From: an uncultured Eubacteriales bacterium
Lineage (GTDB): Bacteria > Bacillota > Clostridia > Christensenellales > Aristaeellaceae
Assembly (NCBI GenBank): GCA_902793245.1
Contig: CADBCX010000001.1
Location: 1-44,234 of the forward strand
Direction: 5' to 3'
DNA: 44,234 bases
Below are positions 1 to 8,109 of the stretch, piece by piece (within the stretch, counting starts at the first letter, position 1; each line of letters begins with the position of its first letter). A program made the translations under genes and the position numbers. The notes beneath the pieces were generated by a model. It was not told where the DNA came from, did no database searches, and saw only the letters and a list, made by a program, of their open reading frames with translations.

Positions 1-93
1 GTGAAGGCCTTTGATGATCTTCCTGAAAATTTGACATATCCTTTTGTTACACCTGTGCTGTTTTTAGAGGCAAAACAGGCAATTGACAATTGA
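1..93 (+). CDS. possible C-terminal fragment of an upstream gene
   Basis: An open frame enters from the window edge and ends at TGA 91-93, giving 30 residues that finish in EAKQAIDN. I do not recognise the protein. The stretch is AT-richer than the operon that follows. The last codons and the stop lie in a doubled CAATTGA heptamer (81-94), so part of this tail may come from a repeat. It could be the end of a gene preceding tyrA or non-coding sequence. Confidence 0.3.
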   Translation: MKAFDDLPENLTYPFVTPVLFLEAKQAIDN

Positions 94-140
94 TCTATGA
101 TACAAATTCCAATTGATACAGGCGAGAGGAGGCATCCCGC

Positions 141-974
141 ATGGTGTTCGGCATCGTGGGCCTGGGGCTGATCGGCGGCTCCCTGGCCCGGAGCATCAAA
201 TTCCATTCCCCGTATACGGTGTACGGCTGCGACCTGAAAGAAACGGCGATGCTGCAGGCCAAAATGGTCGGGGCCATCGACGGGGAACTGACGGAAGAAA
301 ACCTGAAAGACTGCGACGTGACGCTGGTGGCCCTGTATCCCGCCGACGCGGTGGACTGGACGCTGGCGCACCGGAACAGCTTCAAGCCCGGCTCGCTGGT
401 GATCGACTGCTGCGGGGTGAAGCGGTTCGTGTGCGACAGGCTGTATCCCGCCTTCGAGGGGAACCCCGCGGTGTTCATGGGCGGGCATCCCATGGCGGGG
501 CGCGAGCGCAGCGGCTTCACCTACGCCAAGGACGATTTATTCGAGAACGCCTCCATGATCCTGGCTCCCGCCCCCGGCACGGACATCGAAACCATTCGCC
601 GGGCCAAGGAGATTTTTCTCTCCATCGGCTTTGCGAAAGTTCGCTTCACTACGCCCCAGGAGCACGACGAGATGATCGCCTTCACGTCGCAATTGGCTCA
701 CGTGGTGAGCAGCGCCTATGTCAAAACGCCCCTGGCCCCCAAGCATAAGGGCTTTTCCGCGGGCAGCTTCCGGGATATGACCCGCGTCGCCCGGCTCAAC
801 GAGGACATGTGGACGGAGCTGTTCTTGGAAAACGACGATCTGCTCCTGACCCAGACCGAGGCGCTCATTCACAATTTGCAGGAGTACGCCGATGCGCTGA
901 AAGCCCGCGACGAAGAAAAACTCCGCTTCCTCCTCCGGGAAGGCCGGCAAATCAAGGAAGCGCTGGAAGAATGA
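141..974 (+). CDS. tyrA: prephenate dehydrogenase
   Basis: Oxidatively decarboxylates prephenate to 4-hydroxyphenylpyruvate, the committed step to tyrosine, in the cytoplasm. The 277-residue protein opens directly with a dinucleotide-binding motif, GLGLIGGS (residues 7-14). It then shows the family's GGHPMAG segment and a helical C-terminal half containing TPQEHDEM and SFRDMTRVA, as in monofunctional TyrA. No C-terminal ACT domain is visible, so feedback by tyrosine through ACT is not expected. The ATG at 141 follows a GAGAGGAGG ribosome site. It is the first recognisable gene of a seven-gene operon that supplies its own substrate. DAHP synthase and prephenate dehydratase are not in the window. 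Confidence 0.93.
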   Translation: MVFGIVGLGLIGGSLARSIKFHSPYTVYGCDLKETAMLQAKMVGAIDGELTEENLKDCDVTLVALYPADAVDWTLAHRNSFKPGSLVIDCCGVKRFVCDRLYPAFEGNPAVFMGGHPMAGRERSGFTYAKDDLFENASMILAPAPGTDIETIRRAKEIFLSIGFAKVRFTTPQEHDEMIAFTSQLAHVVSSAYVKTPLAPKHKGFSAGSFRDMTRVARLNEDMWTELFLENDDLLLTQTEALIHNLQEYADALKARDEEKLRFLLREGRQIKEALEE

Positions 975-999
975 AGCAAGGTAGCCAGGGGGGTTGAAC

Positions 1000-2043
1000 A
1001 TGGAACAAGTCAGAATCACGGCGTCCCACGATTATGACGTACTGATCGGGCCGGGGCTGCTGGCGCGGGCCGGGGCGGAAATCGCGAGGGTGGTCAAGCC
1101 CTGCAAGGCGGCAATCATCACCGACGACACCGTGCGCATCCTGTACGGTGAAGCGGTGGTGGATTCCCTTCGGGCGGCGGGGTTTGAACCGGAGATTTGG
1201 GCCTTCCCCCACGGGGAGCGGCAGAAAACCATGCCGACCCTCAGCGCGGCGCTGGAATGGCTGGGGAGCGTCGAGCTGTCCCGGTCTGATCTGGTGGTGG
1301 CCCTGGGCGGCGGCGTGCCGGGGGACTTGGCGGGCTTCGCCGCGGCGGTGTACAACCGGGGCACCCGGTTCGTGCAGATACCGACCACGCTGCTGGCCGC
1401 CGTGGATTCTTCCGTGGGCGGCAAGACGGCGGTGGATTTGGCGGCGGGCAAGAACATGGCCGGGGCTTTCCACCAGCCGGAAATCGTGCTGTGCGACACC
1501 GACGTGATCCGCGCCCTGCCCGCCGAGCTGAAACGCGACGGCCTGGCGGAAATGCTGAAATACGGCGTGCTGTGCGACCTGGCGCTGTTCGCTTCCCTCC
1601 GCACCAGCGCCTGGGAAAACCGGATGGAGCAGGTCATCGCCCGGTGCGTCGCCATCAAGCGGGACTACGTGGCGGGGGACGAACAGGACAACGGCCAGCG
1701 GCAATTCCTGAACCTGGGCCACACCTTCGGCCACGCGGTGGAGCTTTGCTCCGGCTTCACCCTCACCCACGGCCAGGGCGTGGGCGTGGGCATGGTGATG
1801 GCGGCGAAGGCGGCGGGTATCGACCCGGCCCCCATCGAGGACGCCTGCCTGGCCTGCGGCCTGCCCATCCGCGTGCCTTATTCCGCCGGGCAATTGGCCG
1901 CCGCCGCCCTCCACGACAAAAAGCGCCGGGGCGGGAACATCACCCTGGTGCTGCCGGAAGCCGTCGGGAAGTGTTATCTGAAAACCGTCCCCGTTGAAGA
2001 ATTGCCCGTTTATTTCCAGAGAGCCACAGGAGAAACAGCATGA
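1000..2043 (+). CDS. aroB: 3-dehydroquinate synthase
   Basis: Converts DAHP to 3-dehydroquinate, the second step of the shikimate pathway, using NAD and a divalent metal. The 347-residue product carries LGGGVPGDLAGF, the substrate-site run TTLLAAVDSSVGGKT, and the metal-binding LNLGHTFGHAVE. An in-frame TTG lies six bases upstream at 994, but it directly touches the AGGGGGG ribosome site. The ATG at 1000 has normal spacing and is preferred. Its stop overlaps the aroA start in an ATGA arrangement, which indicates translational coupling. Length and motifs match the family, with no truncation. Confidence 0.95.
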   Translation: MEQVRITASHDYDVLIGPGLLARAGAEIARVVKPCKAAIITDDTVRILYGEAVVDSLRAAGFEPEIWAFPHGERQKTMPTLSAALEWLGSVELSRSDLVVALGGGVPGDLAGFAAAVYNRGTRFVQIPTTLLAAVDSSVGGKTAVDLAAGKNMAGAFHQPEIVLCDTDVIRALPAELKRDGLAEMLKYGVLCDLALFASLRTSAWENRMEQVIARCVAIKRDYVAGDEQDNGQRQFLNLGHTFGHAVELCSGFTLTHGQGVGVGMVMAAKAAGIDPAPIEDACLACGLPIRVPYSAGQLAAAALHDKKRRGGNITLVLPEAVGKCYLKTVPVEELPVYFQRATGETA

Positions 2044-3245
2044 ACATCACCGTTCTTCCGAGCCTGCTGCGCGGCGCTGTGGACGTGCCGCCCTCCAAGT
2101 CTCACGTTCACCGGCTGCTCATCGCCGCCGGTCTGTGCGGCGAAATGACAAGAATTTACTGCCCCGTCGTGAACGCCGATATCGACGCCACGGCCCGCTG
2201 CCTTTGGGCGTTGGAATCCACGGTGGTTCGGCGGTACGACTGGTTCAGCGTTTCCCGGGATTTCCCGCCGTCCTGGTTTGAAACCCACGCCGACCTGGAC
2301 TGCGGCGAAAGCGGCTCCACCCTGCGGTTCCTCCTGCCCTTGTGTGCGTGCTTCCGGGGCGAAGTCCGGCTCACGGGCCGGGGCCGCCTGCCCAGCCGTC
2401 CCAACGGGCCGCTGCTGGAAGCGCTGCGGGAACACGGCGCGAAGATCGAAGGGGACTTCCTGCCCCTCACGGTGCGGGGCGGTTTGCAGCCGGGGGACTT
2501 CGCCCTGCCCGGCGACGTGAGCAGCCAGTATTTTTCCGGGCTGCTCTTCGCCCTGCCCCTGCTGGACGGGGACAGTACCCTGCGGTATACGTCGCCCCTG
2601 GAATCCATGCCCTATGTGAACTTGACCTTAACTGTCCTGTCGCAGTTTGGCATTCGCGTGGAGCCCCTGGCGGACGGCTGGCGGGTGCCGGGCAATCAGC
2701 AGTACCGTTCCCCCGGCACGGTCAGCGCGGAGGGGGATTGGAGCGCCGCCGCCTTCTGGCTGGGGGCCAACGCCCTGGGCAGCGATGTGACGCCGGAAGG
2801 GCTGAACCCTGCCTCCTGCCAGGGGGACAAGGCGGTGACGGCTTTATTGCCCCACATCGGCGGGGAGATCGATGTGACCGACACCCCCGACCTGATGCCT
2901 GTATTATCCGCTGTGGCTGCCGCGATACCGGGGAAAACCACCCGCATTACCGGCGCGGCCCGGCTGCGGCTGAAAGAATCCGATCGCCTCGCCGCCATGG
3001 CCCAGACCATTCGGGCCCTGGGCGGGGAAGCGGAAGAACTGCCCGACGGATTGGTCATTTATGGAAAAGAATTAAAAGGCGGCACGGTGGACGGCCAGAA
3101 CGACCATCGGGTGGTGATGAGCGCCGCCATCGCCGCCACGGTCTGCCAGGGGCCTGTGACCATTTCAGACTTGGATGCGGTGGACAAAAGCTATCCCGGC
3201 TTCTGGAACGATTTTCAGCATTTGGGAGGGAAGTGCCATGCCTGA
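2040..3245 (+). CDS. aroA: 3-phosphoshikimate 1-carboxyvinyltransferase (EPSP synthase)
   Basis: Transfers the enolpyruvyl group of PEP to shikimate-3-phosphate. The 401-residue protein has the N-terminal PPSKSHVHRLL motif, where the lysine contacts PEP and substrate. It has DCGESGSTLRFLLPL in place of the LGNAGT form found in enteric enzymes. Near the C-terminus it has RLKESDRLAAM and NDHRVVMS, all hallmarks of EPSP synthase. The ESGST variant is, as I recall, common in clostridial enzymes. Whether this one is glyphosate-tolerant cannot be told from the sequence alone. The start is at the ATGA overlap with aroB behind AGGAG. The 3' end overlaps aroC by 8 bases. Confidence 0.94.
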   Translation: MNITVLPSLLRGAVDVPPSKSHVHRLLIAAGLCGEMTRIYCPVVNADIDATARCLWALESTVVRRYDWFSVSRDFPPSWFETHADLDCGESGSTLRFLLPLCACFRGEVRLTGRGRLPSRPNGPLLEALREHGAKIEGDFLPLTVRGGLQPGDFALPGDVSSQYFSGLLFALPLLDGDSTLRYTSPLESMPYVNLTLTVLSQFGIRVEPLADGWRVPGNQQYRSPGTVSAEGDWSAAAFWLGANALGSDVTPEGLNPASCQGDKAVTALLPHIGGEIDVTDTPDLMPVLSAVAAAIPGKTTRITGAARLRLKESDRLAAMAQTIRALGGEAEELPDGLVIYGKELKGGTVDGQNDHRVVMSAAIAATVCQGPVTISDLDAVDKSYPGFWNDFQHLGGKCHA

Positions 3246-4305
3246 TTTCAACATCGGGGAGCGGTTCAAAGTGACGCTGTTCGGCCAGTCTCACGGCCTG
3301 GCCATTGGCTGCGTGATCGAAGGCTTTCCGGCGGGCGTGACGCCGGACTGGGAGAAGATCACCGCGTTCATGGCCCGCCGCGCGCCGGGGCAGAACGCCT
3401 GGAGCACGCCCCGGAAGGAAGCCGACCGGCCCGAAATCCTCTCCGGCCTGAACGAAAACGGCCTGACCTGCGGCGCGCCCATCACCGCTGTCATCCGCAA
3501 CAGCAACACCCATTCCAAGGACTACGAAGCGTTGAGGAGCACGCCTCGCCCAGGCCATGCGGATTACACAGCTTATTGTAAATACGGCGACGCCTGGGAC
3601 GGGCGCGGCGGCGGGCAGTTTTCCGCCCGCTTGACCGCGCCGCTGTGCTTCGCGGGGGCGCTGGCAAAGCAGGTTATGGAAGAAAAAGGAATCGCCATTT
3701 CCGCGCATATCAGCCGCGTCGGAACGGTGGAGGACGAAAAGCCGGACGCCGTAAATCCGCGGTTTCCATTGTATGAAAGCGGCGCGTTCCCGGTGATCGA
3801 CGCGGAAAAAGGCGAGGCCATGAAAGCGGAAATTGAAGCCGCCCGGCAGCGGGGCGACAGCGTGGACGGGGCGGTGGAATGCTTTATCGCCGGCCTGCCC
3901 GCGGGCCTGGGCGGGCCGTACTTCGGCGGGCTGGAAGGGAAGCTGGCTCAGGCGCTGTTCGGCATTCCCGCCGTGAAGGGCGTCCAGTTCGGGGATGTCC
4001 GGCATTTCGGCAGCGAAAACAACGACGCTTTTTGCGTGGAGAACGGCGCTGTCCGCACAGTTACCAACCACTGCGGCGGCATCCTCGGCGGCATTACCAA
4101 CGGCATGCCGGTGTACTTCACCGTCAGCTTCAAGCCCACGCCCTCCATTTCCCTGCCCCAGCAGAGCGTGAACCTGCGAACCATGGCAGAAACGACGCTC
4201 GCCGTCCAGGGCCGCCACGATCCCTGCGTCGTCCCCCGGGCCGTGCCCGTGGTGGAAGCGGCAGCCGCCATCATATTCCTGGATATGATTTTACAAGGAG
4301 TGTAG
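3238..4305 (+). CDS. aroC: chorismate synthase
   Basis: Removes phosphate from EPSP to form chorismate, using reduced FMN. The 355-residue protein begins FNIGERFKVTLFGQSHG, the usual N-terminal signature, with the catalytic histidine in GQSHG. It continues with the DGRGGGQFSARLT run and GGITNGMPV. A longer in-frame start at 3175 lies inside aroA and has no ribosome site. The ATG at 3238 follows GGGAGGGAAG and overlaps the aroA end by 8 bases. The chorismate mutase gene starts four bases after the stop. Confidence 0.94.
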   Translation: MPDFNIGERFKVTLFGQSHGLAIGCVIEGFPAGVTPDWEKITAFMARRAPGQNAWSTPRKEADRPEILSGLNENGLTCGAPITAVIRNSNTHSKDYEALRSTPRPGHADYTAYCKYGDAWDGRGGGQFSARLTAPLCFAGALAKQVMEEKGIAISAHISRVGTVEDEKPDAVNPRFPLYESGAFPVIDAEKGEAMKAEIEAARQRGDSVDGAVECFIAGLPAGLGGPYFGGLEGKLAQALFGIPAVKGVQFGDVRHFGSENNDAFCVENGAVRTVTNHCGGILGGITNGMPVYFTVSFKPTPSISLPQQSVNLRTMAETTLAVQGRHDPCVVPRAVPVVEAAAAIIFLDMILQGV

Positions 4306-4309
4306 AAAC

Positions 4310-4588
4310 ATGGATTTGCAGGAAATCAGGACGCAGCTGAACGGCATCGACGACCAGATATTGACGCTGTTCTGCCGTCGCATGGCGCTGGTCAAAGACG
4401 TGGCGGCGTACAAGACTGCGCACCATTTCCCCGTGCTGGACAGCGGGCGGGAGCAGGCGATTTTAGACCGGGTGTCCCAGGCGGCGGGGGAGGAGATGGG
4501 CGGCTATGCCCGGACCCTGTTTGAAACCCTCATGGCCCTGAGCCGGGACTACCAGGAAAAGCAGATGGACGGAAAAAACCATGATTGA
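4310..4588 (+). CDS. chorismate mutase, AroQ class
   Basis: Rearranges chorismate to prephenate, the substrate of the TyrA encoded at the head of the same operon. The 92-residue, all-helical protein opens with LQEIRTQLNGIDDQILTLF. It continues with RRMALVKDVAAYK, the H1 helix pattern of small AroQ mutases with its conserved arginines and lysine. It is a stand-alone domain rather than fused to prephenate dehydratase or DAHP synthase. The start lies 4 bases after aroC, and its GGAGTG ribosome site is inside the aroC end. The 3' end overlaps the aroE/aroK fusion by 8 bases. Confidence 0.9.
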   Translation: MDLQEIRTQLNGIDDQILTLFCRRMALVKDVAAYKTAHHFPVLDSGREQAILDRVSQAAGEEMGGYARTLFETLMALSRDYQEKQMDGKNHD

Positions 4589-5852
4589 ATACGGCTTGAT
4601 CGGTGAACGCCTGGGCCACAGCTATTCGCCGCAGATTCACCGGGCGTTCGGGGACTATGATTATCAATTGTACCCCATGCCCTTGCCGGACGTGGAAGCG
4701 CTGCTGAAAAGCAAGCAGTTCCGGGGCTTGAACGTGACCATTCCCTACAAGCAGGCGGTGCTGCCCTTCTGTGATGCGCTGTCCCCGGCGGTACAGCAAA
4801 TCGGCAGCGCCAACACGCTGGTGGTACGGGATGGTAAAATTTACGCGGACAACACGGATTTACCCGGCATGCTGTTCATGCTGGACAAGGCCGGGATCAA
4901 TCTGGCTGGGAAAAAGGCGGTCATTCTGGGCAGCGGCGGCACGTCCCTCACCGCACAGGGCGCGTGCCGGGTGCGGAACGCCCGGGAGACGGTGGTGGTG
5001 TCCCGGAAGGGGCCGACCACCTATGATGACTTGTACGAAAAGCACACCGACGCGGAGGTCATCATCAACGCAACGCCGGTGGGCATGTACCCCAATAACA
5101 TGGTTTCGCCCATCGACCTAAAGCGCTTTTCCAGGCTGGAAGGCGTGGCGGATGTGATCTACAACCCCGCGAAAACGAAGCTGCTGCTGGACGCGGAGGC
5201 GGCGGGCATTCCCCGCATCGACGGGCTGTGGATGCTGGCGGCGCAAGGGTACTATGCCGCCAAGCTGTTCCTCAACCGTGAAATCCCAGAGGAAACCATT
5301 GTAAAAGCCTATCAGTCCGTGCGGCGGGACTGCCTGAACCTGGTGCTGGTCGGCATGCCGGGCTGCGGCAAGTCCACCCAGGGCAGGCGGGCGGCGGAAG
5401 CCTTGGGCCGGAAATTCGTGGATTTGGACGCGGTGATCGTGGAGCGCTTCGGGCCGATTCCCAAAATCTTTGAGGAAAAGGGCGAGGCGGGCTTCCGGGA
5501 CATCGAAAGCGAAATCGTTAAAGAATTTGGAAAAGAGAGCGGCCTGGTCATTGCCACCGGCGGCGGGGCCATCCTGCGGCCTGAAAACGTTCGGGCCTTG
5601 CGGCAGAACGGTGTGCTTTGCTGGCTGCGGCGGCCTGTGGAGCAGCTGGCTACGGCGGGGCGGCCCCTGTCCACCGACGCGGAAAAGCTGCGGGCCATGG
5701 AGGAAACCCGGACGCCGCTGTACGCCGCCTGCGCGGATTACGCTGTCGACAGTCAGCCGGACAAGGCCATGACCGCAAAAGCAATCGTGGAGGGATTTTA
5801 TGAAGCTGTTGGTGCTGAACGGGCCGAACCTGAACATGCTGGGGATTCGTGA
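4581..5852 (+). CDS. aroE/aroK: bifunctional shikimate dehydrogenase-shikimate kinase (AroE-AroK fusion)
   Basis: A 423-residue fusion carrying two consecutive pathway steps. Residues 1 to about 245 are AroE. The shikimate site is in GHSYSPQIHRAF, the catalytic lysine is K57 in NVTIPYK, D93 is in NTDLPG, and GSGGTS (117-122) is the NADP loop. Residues from about 252 are AroK, with a Walker A GMPGCGKST (258-266), DLDAVIVERFG, FRDIE and the ATGGGA motif. In most bacteria these are separate proteins. The fusion makes one chain reduce dehydroshikimate and phosphorylate the product. The reading frame runs 53 bases into aroQ, so the last residues (ending EPEHAGDS) share DNA with the AroQ N-terminus. 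Confidence 0.93.
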   Translation: MIEYGLIGERLGHSYSPQIHRAFGDYDYQLYPMPLPDVEALLKSKQFRGLNVTIPYKQAVLPFCDALSPAVQQIGSANTLVVRDGKIYADNTDLPGMLFMLDKAGINLAGKKAVILGSGGTSLTAQGACRVRNARETVVVSRKGPTTYDDLYEKHTDAEVIINATPVGMYPNNMVSPIDLKRFSRLEGVADVIYNPAKTKLLLDAEAAGIPRIDGLWMLAAQGYYAAKLFLNREIPEETIVKAYQSVRRDCLNLVLVGMPGCGKSTQGRRAAEALGRKFVDLDAVIVERFGPIPKIFEEKGEAGFRDIESEIVKEFGKESGLVIATGGGAILRPENVRALRQNGVLCWLRRPVEQLATAGRPLSTDAEKLRAMEETRTPLYAACADYAVDSQPDKAMTAKAIVEGFYEAVGAERAEPEHAGDS

Positions 5853-6243
5853 AAAGCATCTGTACGGAACGGAAACCTATGAGGATTTGATCAAGTACAT
5901 TCAGGAAAAAGCAAAGGAACTGAACGTGGAAGTAGAAATCTTCCAAAGTAACCACGAAGGCGCGCTGGTAGACAAGATTCAGGCGGCTTACGGAACCGTG
6001 GACGGCATCGTGATCAATCCCGCCGCCTACACCCACACCTCCGTCGCCATTCTGGACGCGCTGAAAGCGGTCAGCATTCCCGCCGCCGAGGTGCATCTCA
6101 CCGACGTAACCAAACGCGAACCCTTCCGCCAAATCAGCTACGCGGGCATGGCCTGCCAGGCGCACTTCATCGGAATGGGCTTTGAAGGCTACGCCAAGGC
6201 GCTGACATGGCACGCAAACAGGAAAACGGAATCATACGAATAA
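5800..6243 (+). CDS. aroQ: 3-dehydroquinate dehydratase, type II
   Basis: Dehydrates 3-dehydroquinate to 3-dehydroshikimate, the substrate of the AroE half encoded just upstream. The 147-residue length is typical of the dodecameric type II enzyme. Its motifs are LLVLNGPNLNMLG at the N-terminus, YGTETYEDL, NPAAYTHTSVAI (catalytic loop and histidine) and AEVHLTD, where EVH.S is more usual. The start at 5800 follows GGAGGGATTTT and lies 53 bases inside the preceding frame. That is an unusually deep overlap compared with the 4-8 base overlaps elsewhere in the operon. It is the last gene, followed by terminator hairpins. Confidence 0.94.
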   Translation: MKLLVLNGPNLNMLGIREKHLYGTETYEDLIKYIQEKAKELNVEVEIFQSNHEGALVDKIQAAYGTVDGIVINPAAYTHTSVAILDALKAVSIPAAEVHLTDVTKREPFRQISYAGMACQAHFIGMGFEGYAKALTWHANRKTESYE

Positions 6244-6322
6244 CGTCTATATCCTTATACCATTCTTCTTCTAAAATCTTAAGAATTTAGAAAAAGAGAA
6301 GTATTAGCTGCATGGATGTTAT

Positions 6323-6354
6323 ACCCTGGCTGGCCGTTGGCTGCCAGGGTTTTT
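6323..6354 (+). terminator. rho-independent terminator of the aromatic operon
   Basis: A stem of ACCCTGGC (6323-6330) and GCCAGGGT (6343-6350) is followed by a run of T. It lies about 80 bases after the aroQ stop and ends the seven-gene operon. Confidence 0.85.
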
Positions 6355-6361
6355 ACATAAC

Positions 6362-6387
6362 AAAAACCCCGCCCTCATCGGGCGGGG
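6362..6387 (-). terminator. terminator of the Cys-rich repeat protein gene
   Basis: The inverted repeat CCCCGCCC/GGGCGGGG has a four-base loop. On the minus strand it is followed by five T. It lies 18 bases after the stop of the convergent minus-strand gene. Confidence 0.85.
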
Positions 6388-6405
6388 AAAGGAACTGGAG
6401 AGGAA

Positions 6406-7719
6406 TTAGTCCATCAGCATCAGCATCTGGCTCAGCTGGCTCTGGTGAAGCGAATCTTTGGTATTCAGCATTGCGTACTGATAGGGGGTATTCACCACAC
6501 TGCAGCGGCTGCAGAAGTACAGCACCAGGTGAGTGTCGCCGGGGAACTTCTCATTCAGGTTGATGGGCTGGTTCCGGTTGATCTTGAGCTGCATCAATCC
6601 TTCGGGCTCGTAGGTGCTCAGTTCGCCGATCCGTCCGAGCACGGTGAAGAATTCCAGGGTGATCTGGATCTGGTTGGGATATTTCAGCGTGTAATCAACG
6701 GTGAGGAAACCATCCCGGATGGTCAGCGTAACCTGGCCCACGATAATCTTTTCGCTGACGATCAGATCATAGGTCTGGACGCCGTTCATGGAAGCATCGA
6801 AGGGAGTGAACATATACCATCTGTCGCTGCTGTAGGGATACAGGTTGCTTTCGCGCAGTTCCGGGCCGAAAGAGCACACGGTGGCGGTGCTCCAGCGTTC
6901 GGTATCAAGGTATTCGGTTTGAGACAGACCGCAGACGGTGCAATGGCGTTCTCTCTCCCCTTTTTCCCAGAAAGTGGGCTGCTTGATGATCTTCCAGTCG
7001 GTCCACTTATGGCCGGGGCAGGGAATGATTTCGTTTTCAACGTGAGAAGCGTTCCGCTGGCAAACGCGGGTGCGGCTTCCGGAGGATTCGCAGGTGGCGG
7101 GGGTGATCACCTGCCACTGGCCCCACAGATGGCCCAGCGCGGAGCCGTAAGGAGCGTTCTGCGTGGTGCCGCAGACGGTGCAGGTATGGGCCTGTTCACC
7201 GGGTTCGGTGCAGGTGGGCTCTCTTAATGTGGTCCAGGGGCCCCAGACGTGGTCGCCCACCGGAATGATCTGGGTGTCAATGATCTGGCCGCAGCGGGCG
7301 CAGTACTGTTCCCTTAAGCCAGTGTTGGTGCAGGTGGCGGCCACTTTTACGCGCCACTGCAGATCGTGGCTCAGCGCGGGAACGACTTCCTTCTGAGTAT
7401 GGTGGACGCTGCGGGCGCACTGGCGGTGCCGCTGACCGGCCGTGGTGCAGGTGGCCATGCTGTCCATGACCCATTCGCCCCAGGCATGGTTGTTCAAGTC
7501 CGGGTCGCCCATGGTTTCTTCCTTCGTGCGGCCGCACACGGAACACTGATAGATCCTGACAGGGCCTTTGATACAAGTGGCGGGTTCATCTCTCAAATAA
7601 ACCCAAGTGCACTCGTCAATGTGCGTTTCGGAAGCAAAGGCAGCTGCGGAGAGGCAAAGCAGCATAGCCAGCGTGGCCGCGAAGAGCGCAATTTTGGAAA
7701 ATCTGACGGTCTTATTCAT
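6406..7719 (-). CDS. secreted protein with six Cys-rich WG/TCT...CxxCG repeats
   Basis: 437 residues of unknown function. The N-terminus is a clear signal peptide (hydrophobic residues 8-28, likely cleavage after AFA at about residue 29). Residues about 30-275 hold six units of roughly 40 residues. The general form is W.....PTCTEPGE...TC.VCG followed by GH.WG. Units 1, 3 and 4 have the full single-Cys plus CxxC set. Units 2 and 5 keep C followed by a diverged CARSVHH or CQRNASH. Unit 6 has lost its first Cys (PTFWEKGE). The remaining 160 residues look like a beta-rich domain with no recognised match and no LPXTG or membrane anchor. Such repeats recur in exported proteins of gut Clostridia. 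A GGAGGAAGAGG ribosome site precedes the ATG. Confidence 0.8.
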   Translation of the reverse strand: MNKTVRFSKIALFAATLAMLLCLSAAAFASETHIDECTWVYLRDEPATCIKGPVRIYQCSVCGRTKEETMGDPDLNNHAWGEWVMDSMATCTTAGQRHRQCARSVHHTQKEVVPALSHDLQWRVKVAATCTNTGLREQYCARCGQIIDTQIIPVGDHVWGPWTTLREPTCTEPGEQAHTCTVCGTTQNAPYGSALGHLWGQWQVITPATCESSGSRTRVCQRNASHVENEIIPCPGHKWTDWKIIKQPTFWEKGERERHCTVCGLSQTEYLDTERWSTATVCSFGPELRESNLYPYSSDRWYMFTPFDASMNGVQTYDLIVSEKIIVGQVTLTIRDGFLTVDYTLKYPNQIQITLEFFTVLGRIGELSTYEPEGLMQLKINRNQPINLNEKFPGDTHLVLYFCSRCSVVNTPYQYAMLNTKDSLHQSQLSQMLMLMD

Positions 7720-8109
7720 TTCCTCTTCCTCCTTGATATTTTACAGTGCGCCTTTTCCTGCGGCAGCCGCTGTAATCGTGCAGAAGAAACAATTCCCTTT
7801 CTTTTCCCCTGAAGCAGGACAATGCCTGGCCAGGTGTTTCCAAGGCTGAAAACCCGGATAACCTATACGGGCTGCTTGTTCCGGAAGGAAAAAACACTGT
7901 TCTTCTTCATCAAAGAATATACCATATCGTAAAGGAAAAATCAACTATTTTGAAAAAATATTTACAAGTATTTATCTTGTTTTTCTTTACGTTTTACATA
8001 AATATGAAAAAATCATTAAGATATTGTAACAATAAGATGAATTATTTTAACATAATTTCAGCAAAACCATCCGCGCCGACGCATACTCATGGATGAGGGA
8101 GGGGAAAGC
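7720..8109. other. intergenic region with divergent transcription
   Basis: This 390-bp gap separates the secreted repeat protein (-) from yunB (+). It holds the minus-strand promoter at 7916-7944, a leader of about 190 bases, and a very AT-rich stretch (7940-8060) where the yunB promoter should lie. In Bacillus yunB is under sigma-E control, but I could not fit a convincing sigma-E site. The leader contains an open frame of 67 codons (7741-7944, minus), rejected because its start lies within the promoter. Confidence 0.5.
7916..7944 (-). promoter_or_regulatory. sigma-A-type promoter with extended -10
   Basis: On the minus strand TTGATT (7944-7939), a 17-base spacer and TATATT (7921-7916) are preceded by TGG, which makes an extended -10. 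It faces the secreted repeat protein gene and implies a 5' leader of about 190 nucleotides. Confidence 0.65.

Noticed and set aside
141-974. T-box or other amino acid riboswitch before the aromatic operon
   Set aside because: Only 140 bases are available upstream in the window and no T-box specifier or antiterminator sequence is visible.
3175-3237. Upstream start for chorismate synthase
   Set aside because: Lies inside aroA without a ribosome site, and the conserved N-terminus begins at 3238.
7741-7944. Frame of 67 codons in the leader of the secreted repeat protein
   Set aside because: Its start overlaps the extended -10 promoter, so the transcript would begin inside it; no ribosome site.
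8041-8109. Sigma-E promoter for yunB
   Set aside because: A CATACTCA sequence resembles a sigma-E -10, but no matching -35 is found at the right distance.
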